A stretch of 64,000 bases of DNA from Anadara kagoshimensis (lineage: Eukaryota > Mollusca > Bivalvia > Arcoida > Arcidae), in assembly GCA_021292105.1 (NCBI GenBank), contig CM037869.1:50709851-50773850 (forward strand). The letters run 5' to 3'. The stretch's first letter is position 1. Every line of letters begins with the position of its first letter. Position numbers and translations under genes: made by a program. This document shows, piece by piece, positions 10,941 through 19,942 of this stretch. The notes below the pieces were generated by a model. The model worked only from the letters and a program-made list of their open reading frames with translations. It did no database searches and was not told the origin of the DNA.

Positions 10941-11394
10941 TACTTGATACAAGCCTTAAGCTTTCTAGACCTCATCAATTTAATATTCAAAATTTCTCCA
11001 GATTGCAGGATTTTGCTCCATTTGAAAAAGTTTTTTAGGGGCCACCTGGACCACTCAACTTTAAGCAGGACTAGTTATTTCAAACTACTAAAGTTAAGTG
11101 GACCCTGCCAAGTACATGTAGTTCAGCTGTATAATTGTCTTCCTTCTATTTTAAGCATTAATTTTATTTTAAGACTTGTTATATTGTAACACAACATCAG
11201 AAATAACTTTAACTTTACCGATGAGCCACCATCTGTTTGTGAATCAATTATATTATTAAATATACAATAGGATGCATTGACAAATGAAAGCATATCAAAT
11301 ACAATGTTTATACTTTCCCGTCAAACATCGATCAGGTATGCTTTAAACCATAGGCACCAGTTGTATCCTTACTTAATTATTTCTATTTTAAAAA

Positions 11395-11521
11395 ACAAAC
11401 AAACCGTCTCAAGTTTCAACCAAAATTGAAAAATAAAAACTTTGAAATCGATGAATGGCCACTAGAAAATGAGGTCAGATGTTGCAGAAGGGTAAGCACC
11501 TCCTTTTTAGCTAGCTGCAAT
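11395..11521 (-). mobile_element. Family R 3' UTR fragment, abutted by a SINE
   Basis: A diverged minus-strand 3' UTR ('gcagaagggtaagcacctcc', 'ttagctagctgca') that stops exactly where the SINE-A copy at 11522 begins. This suggests the SINE inserted into it. 10941-11394 holds nothing recognised. Confidence 0.6.
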
Positions 11522-11871
11522 ACCACTGCGGTAGCTCAGTTGGTAGAGTCCTCGCTCCGTAAGTGGGAGGTCGTTGGTACGAACCCCGACCGGGTCTGAC
11601 CCAAGACTTGAACGTGGGTAATTACTGTTCTTTCACCAAGCACTCGGCATTACAAAATGAAAGTCGCGGTTCTTTCGGATTGGAACTTAAATAAACGAGC
11701 CTACCGTGTCACGGTATGCTTGGCACGCTAAAGAACCATGCTGTAAAATGCCATCAGCGCAACATACAGGCAAAATTGCTGCACCTTCGCTTATAGCTGA
11801 CGACGTCTCGATATAAGTGAAAAATTCTTGAATGGGACGTTTAAACACCATTACTCTCTCACTTTGGTTAC
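11522..11871 (+). mobile_element. SINE-A, full length, tRNA-derived
   Basis: The head is tRNA-like (A box 'tagctcagttgg'; anticodon-loop region 'ctccgtaa', threonine-like). The conserved body has 'caagcactcggcattac', 'cacgctaaagaacc' and 'gacgtctcgatataagtg'. The tail is 'gggacgtttaaacaccatta'. Members of this ~340-bp family also occur at 15219, 16068, 22942, 28870, 47946, 54241, 57938, 59807, 60839 and 62818. Confidence 0.85.
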
Positions 11872-12426
11872 CTACATCTGCGACTCATATTTTGACGTGA
11901 TGTAATATAAGTAAGCTGTTTCCAAAATTCATGTAGTTAGATTGCATAATCTTCTTCCTATGTACATTTCCTTGTATCATTACACAGTACCAGTCATAAA
12001 TTGACAGGACAGTCAACATCTGTTAAAAGATCAATGAATAATAAATAAACAAAAGGGTGAATTGACAAACAAAACAATATGAAACGCAAATTTTATGTTA
12101 TAATCATAGAAATCAGGGATGTTGTCATCAATGGGCCCCCAATGTTTGTTCTATCTTGTCATGTTTGACTTTCTGTAAACAACTCGAGTTTTAACTTGCT
12201 TTATTGAAATAAGCTGTTGCCAATCGCATACCAATCAACTGTAAATGTCTTCCGTTGTATTAAACATTTATTTCATGCACACTTTATTGTATCGTTACGG
12301 AACAACAGAAATACGATATGATGACAAGACAGCAAACATCTGTTTGTAAATCAATAAAATAATTATTATATACCGAACAATGAATTGTTAAACAAAAACA
12401 TATCAAATGTTTAAATGATACTTTTA
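11872..12426. other. AT-rich DNA, nothing recognised
   Basis: No gene or repeat family was recognised. Confidence 0.5.
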
Positions 12427-12894
12427 TACGGTACAGACTCGTCGAAAGTTTAACACTAAAGCTATTGAGTTAGTGTCAAATCGACAGCTTACCCCTCCCC
12501 CCCCCCCCCCCCCCCCTAAGCTATATGTATCTGTATGCTTTCAGTCTGTAGCTACCCATATCTTTCTTTGTTTAGTCTGTTTCAATCGCTTGTGGTTGTA
12601 AGTGTCCTCTGTAGGGGCTACAGTTGGCCTACTCTTTTGAACTCTACATAGGTGTTTTAGTGTGCACCGAGACACGGGACCTCAGTTTGGAGTCTCATTC
12701 GAACGACTTTTCTAGAATCGACCTTTTAATCGCTTTAGTAATGGACAGGAGATGAAAATCAATCCGAGGTCCCGAGTGAGGTTCGAACCTTGAGACTTCG
12801 AAACCTAGTGACAGCACCATTTGGCCATGTACATAACTATCTAGTCTACATGGGTTGCTTATTTGTAGACTGACCCAATCTTACATTAGGCTGA
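12427..12894 (+). mobile_element. MITE-1 left end, C-run and non-coding DNA
   Basis: 12428-12463 carries the MITE-1 left end ('cggtacagactcgtcgaaag', 'tttaacacta'). A poly-C run follows at about 12487-12516. No matching right end precedes the minisatellite at 12895, whose units contain the MITE-1 right-end motif in tandem. Confidence 0.45.
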
Positions 12895-13122
12895 GTTTAA
12901 TTTCGTAGCGGAGTGCTTAACTTAACTTTCGATAGGTCGGTACTGTAATTTTCGTAGCGGAGTGCGTAACTTTCGACAGGTCGGTACTGTAATTTTCGTA
13001 GCGGAGTGCTTAACTTTCGACAGGTCGGTACTGTAAGTGTTTTGTCAATTGTATCGTAGTGGAGTGCTTAATTTTCAACAGGTCGGTACTGTACTTTTTT
13101 CCATTTGTATCGTAGCGGAGTG
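12895..13122 (+). repeat. Minisatellite M57, left block
   Basis: About five tandem units share 'cgtagcggagtgcttaactt' followed by 'tcgacaggtcggtactgta'. The earliest units are about 44 bp, and later ones gain 'ttttgtcaattgtat' (about 57 bp). The array resumes at 16911 beyond a 3.8-kb inserted element. The motif 'aactttcgacaggtctgtac' is the right inverted end of MITE-1. Confidence 0.85.
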
Positions 13123-13343
13123 GGTCTGTGTGGGACCCCTATATGTAGTAACTACCACAAATGTAGTAACGGTCACAAATGTAATAAAATTGTGTCACAT
13201 ATGTAGTAACGAACCACAAATGTAGGAACGACCGTTACCACAAATGTAGTAACAATTTTTGTTACCACAAATGTAGTAAATGAAAACCGCTATATGTAGT
13301 AACAAAAATTTTGAAATCTGAACGTTAGAAACTAACATTTAAG

Positions 13344-13474
13344 GTACGTTCTAACACGATAGAAGCGACTGTTGTTCCGATAGAAGTGACTTTTAACGCG
13401 TTAGAAGTGACTTTTAACCCGATAGAAGGGAATTCTATCCCGATAAAAGTGGCTCTGATTCCGATATAAGTGAC
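13344..13474 (+). repeat. 24-bp minisatellite
   Basis: Five to six imperfect units of 'cgatagaagtgacttttaac' type lie inside the left part of the 3.8-kb element. Non-coding. The next 700 bases include a stretch around 13870-14180 of the mollusc-type 'gtccctccgtccgtccatca' dispersed repeat and nothing coding. Confidence 0.65.
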
Positions 13475-14205
13475 TTTATTAAATACCAAAGAAAAATATA
13501 AGTATAAATTGTAAATTTTGCTGGTTTTTTTTCTATTTACTTGAAAACTATTAGTGTCACATAAATCGGTACATTACAAAATGATTAGCATAACATGATA
13601 GTATTTCAGAAATAAATGTAATAAATAACTACTAGTATCTGATAATCCTTGTAGGGGTGTTACCCCTGTACCTATGTTATGTATTATGCGATGAGCGATA
13701 ATTAATGCCAATTAGCCTCTTATTTTCATTATACTTCGGTTTGTAAAGTACATGTAAAATTCAGTTTTAAATTTAAGTTTCTGGGTTTTCTGTATTTTGG
13801 CAGATTTTAGTAGGGTACATGTATTTATTATTATACTACATGGCACTTAAGATGTAGGAAGTATAATGCTGTTGGCCGGTCCCTCCGTCCGTCCATCAGT
13901 CAATTATAAGTTTTCCGCATTGTTTCCTAAACACTTTCAGATACTAGAGTTTTTGAATGCGAGTCAACCACAATGAGTTGTAGATCAAGTTAACGTTTTG
14001 TTTTACTACGAATCCGATCCTTTGCAATTGTCTTTGATAATTTGATTGAAATACTAGTAACAGTTTTCTGCATTTTTTTTCGTAATAGCTTGCACATATT
14101 GAACTGATTTGGCATGTAGGTCTACCATAATGTCAGATCAAGTTCACGTTTCATTTTGATTCGCTGAAATTTATGTTTTTACGATGACTACACTTGATTT
14201 GGTCC

Positions 14206-15026
14206 CGGCGTTTTGCATTTGCGCCGATTTGCATTTCATTTGCGCCGATATTTTTTTTCATTTGCGCCGATTTTTTTTTCATTTGCGCCGATTTTTTTAC
14301 AGGTAAATCTCAGATAAATAGGTATTTTTTTTATTATTTCTCAGGTGAATCTCTTCCGTTGGCCAGTTATTTTCATAACTGTTGCCCCCTGCTTACCACG
14401 GGGAGTTTAAAAAATTAAGTTCATCTCTTAATAAAAGTATAGCACTATAAAACGCATAAAATCCGCTAAAACTATTTACACACTAAAAGCACAACTACGA
14501 AAACGAATACAGATTATAGATCTGTTCTGGCCGAGTACTTGTATGCAACACATCTTTTATAGTCCGATCTTGTAATTTCACCATTTGGGTACTTGTAGCG
14601 ATCGAGAACAAAGTCCATCTTCTCCTTTTCTGGTTTGCGTACGGCGGCAGGCATACCAAGTGTTCTCATCTTAACGTAAGTGGTAGCTTGGATTTTCTTG
14701 ATTACATCGATGAATATAAACATGTTCGGATCATGCGAATAAAATTGTTCATTGTAGTGAGAATGAAATGACTCTGGACCATTATTTGTCCTCTTGCAGT
14801 TTTCAACAGGCGCGACTGGACGGTGATATTATAAATTATTGTCTTTTGATTGAAATTTCTGGTTTTATCAACATACACGGTACTTAAAATATTATACCTA
14901 AAACATTTTACAGGTAATTACAGGTAAATCAGCAAATAAAAAAAATAATCGGCGCAAATGAAACAATGAAATCGGCGCAAATGAAAAAATGGAATTTTCA
15001 AAAATCGGCGCAAATGTCATACGACA
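14206..15026 (-). mobile_element. Mutator-like element, 821 bp, 9-bp target duplication
   Basis: It is flanked by exact ATTTGGTCC direct repeats (14197-14205, 15027-15035). The inverted ends contain tandem copies of 'catttgcgccgat': four on the left and three on the right, inverted. A 9-bp duplication, and ends with tandem subrepeats, fit the Mutator (MULE) superfamily. The interior carries a transposase C-terminal remnant on the minus strand. It inserted into the 3.8-kb element. At 821 bp it is internally deleted. Confidence 0.8.
14514..14850 (-). pseudogene. MULE transposase C-terminal remnant
   Basis: The minus strand reads CKRTNNGPESFHSHYNEQFY, then SHDPNMFIFIDVIKKIQ, then a basic KPEKEK segment and a stop at 14514. 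The R-T-N-N...E..H......HP-like...F.....K..Q spacing is that of the region after the DDE catalytic core in MULE/FLYWCH-type transposases of invertebrates. The catalytic acids are absent. A TAA lies just upstream, near 14840; a splice acceptor-like 'tccag' occurs there. The first ATG-like codon (14723) is internal to the ancestral protein. Confidence 0.7.
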
Positions 15027-15218
15027 ATTTGGTCCAATATGTGGGAACAACGTCACAAAGGTTTTTGTAATATTTGCTGATTTTTATTATCTCTCTCTTT
15101 CTCTCTCTCTGTTGCATTTACAATACTTCGTAAATATCGTTATTGAAGTATATGAACTGCATTTTATAAGATGTGTTAGTCTGTAAAATAGAACGTCTGT
15201 AATCATATATGGTGTATC

Positions 15219-15445
15219 TTGTTCTTTCGCCAAGCACTCGGCATTACGAATGAAAGTCACGGTTCTTTCGGATGGGAACTTAAAAACGAGGTCCCTTGCA
15301 CGGTTGGCTTGGCACGCTAAAGAACCCTGCTGTGTAATGCCATCAGTGAAACGCACAGGCAAAATGTCTGCACCTTCACCTATAGCTGGCGACGTCTCGA
15401 TATAAGTGAAAAATTTTCGACTGGGACGTTAAACACCATTACTCA
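15219..15445 (+). mobile_element. SINE-A, 5'-truncated
   Basis: It lacks the tRNA head, starting at 'gttctttcgccaagcactcg', but has the complete body and tail ('gggacgttaaacaccattac'). The simple C/A run at 15713-15743 and a (CT)n block at 15090-15110 lie nearby. Confidence 0.8.
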
Positions 15446-16067
15446 ATTTTCAACTCTTGTACCCTGCTTAGTGTTTAAGTGCATTTCTCACAGGCTAGAT
15501 GCGTACCCAATCCGCTAGAAACAGATCATAGTGATGTACTTCTTTAAGGTTTTCTCTTTTGTCTGCGGTTTAAATTAAACGGAAGTGTTCAAAAATCAGA
15601 TTGTTTTATTTTGTTACTAAATTCTTAGCTTATTATTTTTAATTTGCATTGCTATGGGTGGGTGTCCAGTTGCCTGCTGAATATTGCAATTTGACCAACT
15701 AGATGGACAATGCACCCCCCCCCCCTAAAAAAAAAAAAAAAAAAACCTGACATAATAAGTAATTTGGCGTTTCTAAGTTTTAAGTGATGGTTCTCATACT
15801 TTAGCCATTATCAGAATTTTTTATTTTTTATTTTGTTATTGTCTAGTTATATACGCATCCAACCCCCCCCCTCTCTCTCACTTCACCCCACCAACACACG
15901 CACACTAAGTCATGTGATCACTCTGTATTAATTAAAGCACTACAAACTGTCTATTTTGATTTGTACAAAGGTTACACGTTTTTAAGACTTTTGATAAATA
16001 TACAAATCTCAATGTCGATCCAACGTCATGTAATTTGCAGGAGTATCGATCCGTTAATTGAATGAAT

Positions 16068-16275
16068 GTTCCACTTATATCAAGGCTTCACCAGCTATAT
16101 GCGAAGTGGCAGAAACTTTTACCCATGGAGTGCAATGAAATGCGCTAGGGTTCGCTAACGCGTCACACCTGGTTTTAGGGTCTTTTCCAAATTACCCTAA
16201 TGGCTTTCATTTTAAAATACCATTTTTAAGTCTTGGTCAGACCCTGCCCGGGTTGCGAACCTTCCTGGAAGTGGA
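16068..16275 (-). mobile_element. SINE-A, decayed
   Basis: On the minus strand the body motifs occur in order but heavily mutated: a decayed T-arm region, 'cagaccctgcccgggt'-type linker sequence and 'cttcaccagctatatgcgaa'. It lies inside the right half of the 3.8-kb element. 16276-16690 shows nothing else recognised. Confidence 0.55.
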
Positions 16276-16910
16276 ATAATAAACAAACCATAACAAATAA
16301 ATAGAACTCAACCCGTCAAAGACGGGGGTGTGACCAAAAAACAATCTCTTCGAAGCGGCGGCTAATAAATGTACTGGGGACGTGAAATTCATCTCGGGAC
16401 GTCCTTGTAGTAGCCTTGTCAGAGCTGATTATGACTGTTAACATGAACATGAACCGTGACATTCCACATCGATCGTTATGAATAGCTTAGAACTGAAAAA
16501 TCTACTTGCATTTGACTCTGGCTAAACATGGTTGAAACCGAGGCATAATATGGCTTTGGGGTTTCATTCCTTAAGTTACCCGACAGATATACCTTAAATT
16601 ACCTGGCAGAGAAACCACAGTGCTTGTCATTAATTAACACTGGCCTAGATATTACCCATTTTGAAAAAAAATATATTTTATCATTTTTTTAAATTTTACT
16701 ACATTTGTGGTAAAATTAATTTGTTACATTTGTGGTAAAATTTTGTTGCTACATTTGTGGTAAAATTTTGCTACATTTGTGACCAACTTTTACTACATAT
16801 GTGACAAACCTTACTACATTTGTAGTTCGTTACTACATATGTGACGCAATTTTATTACATTTGTGACCGTTACTACATTTGTGGTAGTTACTACATATAG
16901 GGGTCCCACA

Positions 16911-17740
16911 GGTCTGTAATGTACATTTTTGTCAATTTTATCGTAGTGGAGTGCTCAATTTTCGACAGGTCGGTACTGTATTTTTTTTTATCTGTATCGT
17001 AGCAGAGTGCTTAACTTTCGACAAGTCGGTACTGTTAGTGTTTTGTCAATTGTATCGTAGTGGAGTGCTTAATTTTTCGACAGGTCGGTACTGTATTTTT
17101 TTCATTTGTATCGTAGCGGAGTGCTTAACTTTCGACAGGTCGGTACTGTTAGTGTTTTGTCAATTGTACCGTAGTGGAGTGCTTAATTTTTCGACAGGTC
17201 GGTACTGTATTTTTTTCAATTGTATCGTAGCGGAGTGCTTAACTTTCGACAGGTCTGTACTGTACATTTTTGTCAATTGTATCGTAGCAGAGTGCTTAAT
17301 TTTCGACATATTTGTACTTTAATTTTTGCCAATTGTATCGTAGCAGAGTGCTTAATTTTCGACATATCTGTACTTTAATTTTTGCCAATTGTATCGTAGA
17401 GGAGTGCTTAACTTTTGACATGTCTGTACTGTAAAAAATTGTCAATTGTATCGTAGAGGAGTGCTTAACTTTTGACATGTCTGTACTGTAAAAAATTGTC
17501 AATTGTATCGTAGAGGAGTGCTTAACTTTCGACAGGTCTGTACTGTAAATGTTTGTCATTGTATCGTAGCGGAGTGCTTAACTTTCGACAGGTCGGTACT
17601 GTCATTTATTGTCAATTTTATCGTAGCGGAGTGCTAACTGTACTGACATTTTTTGTCAATTGTATTGTAGCTGAGTGCTTAACTTTTGACAGGTCGGTAC
17701 TGTATTTTTTTGTCAATTGTATCGTATATTTTATCTCATT
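16911..17740 (+). repeat. Minisatellite M57, right block
   Basis: About 14 tandem units of 56-58 bp: 'tgtatcgtagcggagtgctt', 'aactttcgacaggtcggtac', 'tgtaatttttgtcaat'. Neighbouring units form subfamilies ('gacatatctgtacttt', 'gacatgtctgtactgt'), indicating local duplications. Short frames on both strands simply read through the repeat and are not genes. Confidence 0.9.
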
Positions 17741-17991
17741 TGATATCCACACATGTGACAGATCAACCAGGAGTGGTTTGTTTTGTAATTTATGTCAGTT
17801 AAATATTGATTTTATACAGCTATAAGAGCCAATACATTGTTATTTCATTCAATTTTCTAAACGTGACACAAATGGATAGAATGAATGGTGTTGTATTATG
17901 AATTTACTATGATTTACTATACATAACAGTACGGGGTAAGTATAGCTTTTCAACAACTTCAAAATAATTTTGGTTTCATAATTTTGGTCAA

Positions 17992-18037
17992 AGCACTACT
18001 GATGAGGAATTGTATTCCGAAACGGCCGTCTAGTGCT
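17992..18037 (+). ncRNA. Hammerhead ribozyme, type I, intact
   Basis: Stem I pairs AGCACUA (17992-17998) with UAGUGCU (18031-18037), 7 of 7. The core is CUGAUGA (17999-18005), stem II GGAAU/AUUCC with loop UGU, and GAAA (18019-18022). Stem III is two base pairs with loop GGCC, followed by the cleavage-site C at 18030. Every invariant position is present. The very short, palindromic stem III (ACGGCCGU) suggests activity as a dimer, as known for other short-stem-III hammerheads. Confidence 0.9.
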
Positions 18038-18316
18038 GTAAAATTAAAACTGGTATAATATGTAATTTAAACCCCTGAGCCGATATCTCTGCTGGTGGCT
18101 GGTGCCCCGAGGATATCACAAACTCAGTAGGCAATAATTCGTATTATTGTCAGAAATATACTATAATTGTCTAAATTTCCTGCAAGTTAAAAATTGAAAA
18201 TTATCAAAAACTAAGGTATACTCCCTCATGCAAAATATTTCCTTAGCTTAATTTGGTAAAATATATTTTGGACCTTTTGGGTAGCTTTTCAACATCTTCA
18301 AAATAATTTTGGTCAA

Positions 18317-18362
18317 AGCAATACTGATGAGGAATTGTATTCCGAAACGGCTGTCTAGTGAT
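18317..18362 (+). ncRNA. Hammerhead ribozyme, canonical core, weakened stem I
   Basis: CUGAUGA (18324-18330), stem II and GAAA are intact. The stem III segment is ACGGCUGU. Stem I pairs only 5 of 7 positions. The predicted cleavage is after 18355. Confidence 0.75.
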
Positions 18363-18400
18363 GTAAATTTAAAACTGGTATAATATGTAATTACATGTTT

Positions 18401-18595
18401 TACCAGTTTTAATTTTACAGCACTAGACGGCCGTTTCAGAACACAATTCCTCAACAGTTGCGCTTGGGTCAAAATTATGAAATGAAAAAATACCAAAAAG
18501 GACGAAACATATTTGGCCATAGTTAGCTAAGAAAATACTTTCATGAGAGAGTATACCTTAGTTTTTGAGGAATTTGAAATTTTAAAATGTTTCTG
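18401..18595 (-). repeat. Inverted retrozyme-like copy with decayed ribozyme
   Basis: A minus-strand copy abuts the tail of the plus-strand pair, tail to tail. Its core reads CUGUUGA instead of CUGAUGA, and stem II ends UUCU, so it should be inactive. The 'gagtataccttag' block marks the family's other end. Confidence 0.75.
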
Positions 18596-19205
18596 AACTA
18601 GGTGATTAAATATAACTATTTAAATTTCACATAATGATACAGTTGCACCCATGTAATTTATTATTCACGCGTGAATTTTATTTTCAATATATATTTTTCA
18701 TTTTATTGATTCTGTATTTGCAAATATATACATAATACCTTTTTAAGTACCGTAAACTTTGTAATTCAGTGTAAAAATTTGTACTTAATCGGCGAATGGT
18801 CTTATGTTATTTATGTAAAAGCTGGCCGAAACACCCACCTGTCTGCAAAAATTAATATTTAAAAAGGTAAATGCAGCTATCGATAAACAATGGTATCATT
18901 ATTTTTACATATTAATGCCAGTAAACGCGTACAACATTTTGGAACATGGGCATATTGGAAACAAAGAATTCCCATGTCCCTTATTTTTTTATGTAATAAC
19001 AAGCAGTGAAAAGTTACAATTATTATTACACAGCAGTTTTAAACACAAGTTTTTTATCTGATGGCTGTAAATATAATCGAACGCGTTGAGTTGCTTTTAT
19101 TTAATATATAATATTAACCCTAATGCATTTAAATAAACATCAACAAGAGCGGGGGGGGGGGGCAGTATACGCAAGCCACTATCTATGAAGTAAGCAGGAA
19201 GTTTA
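18596..19205. other. AT-rich DNA, nothing recognised
   Basis: A G-run lies at about 19150-19161. No gene or repeat family was recognised. Confidence 0.5.
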
Positions 19206-19580
19206 ACCAAAAACAAACATACTAATACATGTCCGAATAACAATCTAGAATCAAAGTAAAAATTTTGGAAGTGACAAGTTAGGTTAGACACGTGAACTTC
19301 CAACAGGGAAAAGAGGTTGGGTGCTCCTGTTTAGCTAGCTACACCCGCCACGTGTGTATTAAAAATTATGTGAAAGAAACATGGAACTATGGGGCGTCAA
19401 ATATACCCAGGGCAATCCTGCATACAGAGACAACAGACTTATTACCAATACTGTGATGACGGCCATAAATCTTTTTGAGGGCCTTAATAAGCCTAGGCTT
19501 GCAATATCCCTAAGTCAAACATTTATTTGCAAGCAGCCTGTTGTACAAAGTCCATGTAGCTATATAGTGGGACAGGCTTT
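19206..19580 (-). mobile_element. Family R 3' fragment with decayed coding tail
   Basis: This is a minus-strand copy with 3' UTR (19206-19380) and a mutated coding tail that aligns with the copy at 48925-49155. Shared points include 'gggccttaataagcctaggc' and 'ttatttgcaagcagcct'. Confidence 0.7.
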
Positions 19581-19942
19581 CTGAATAAAAATAAAACATT
19601 GTTCTATTCAATGGGCAAACAATCTACCATCGTTGAATTAATCTTTTTGTGTATGAATTAAAATATAGGTTATCATTATTTTATTTGTAGCAAAACAAAT
19701 TAAATATCGCGGTTATGATCATAGGTTTCTAGACCAACCTGCCTTCAAATAAATCAATTAATGTAATAGAATGAGAAATCATGCAATATATATTCAGGTG
19801 TCTGCGAACATTACATTGCAACAACAGTATTTATACGATATATATATGTGCATATTATTGATTCATTTTTTATTATCTACAGATGATGGCTTAGTGATAA
19901 ACCAGTATGAATTTGTTCGACATATGTATTTAACTTTTTAAT
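19581..19942. other. Upstream region of the receptor gene
   Basis: AT-rich, with no recognisable repeat. It would contain the receptor's 5' untranslated region and perhaps its promoter, but no specific element can be supported. A 5' non-coding exon further upstream is possible. Confidence 0.35.

Larger units (their letters stand above)
13129..16910. mobile_element. 3.8-kb DNA transposon with long subrepeat-built inverted ends
   Basis: The left end starts TGTGGGACCCCTATATGTAG and the right end is its exact inverse (…CTACATATAGGGGTCCCACA). About 90 terminal bases are nearly identical between the arms, and similarity extends about 180-215 bp (13129-13310 and 16695-16910). The arms are built from short repeats of 'accacaaatgtagtaac'. 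Both flanks carry GGTCTG (13123-13128, 16911-16916), a likely 6-bp target duplication. It sits inside minisatellite M57. No transposase of its own is evident. The interior holds a 24-bp minisatellite, a nested Mutator-like element and SINE fragments. Probably non-autonomous. Confidence 0.8.
17936..18400 (+). repeat. Tandem retrozyme-like dimer
   Basis: Two plus-strand copies of the ribozyme repeat are arranged head-to-tail. The predicted cleavage sites (after 18030 and after 18355) are exactly 325 nt apart, defining a 325-nt monomer. The spacer carries the family's 'aaggtatactccctcatgca' and 'gtagcttttcaacatcttca' blocks. Tandem copies separated by ribozymes are the genomic form expected of retrozymes, whose transcripts self-cleave to monomers. 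No protein is encoded. Confidence 0.75.

Noticed and set aside
16951-17825. Frames in minisatellite M57 on both strands
   Set aside because: They follow the ~57-bp period (a multiple of three) and break where unit length changes. No coding features.
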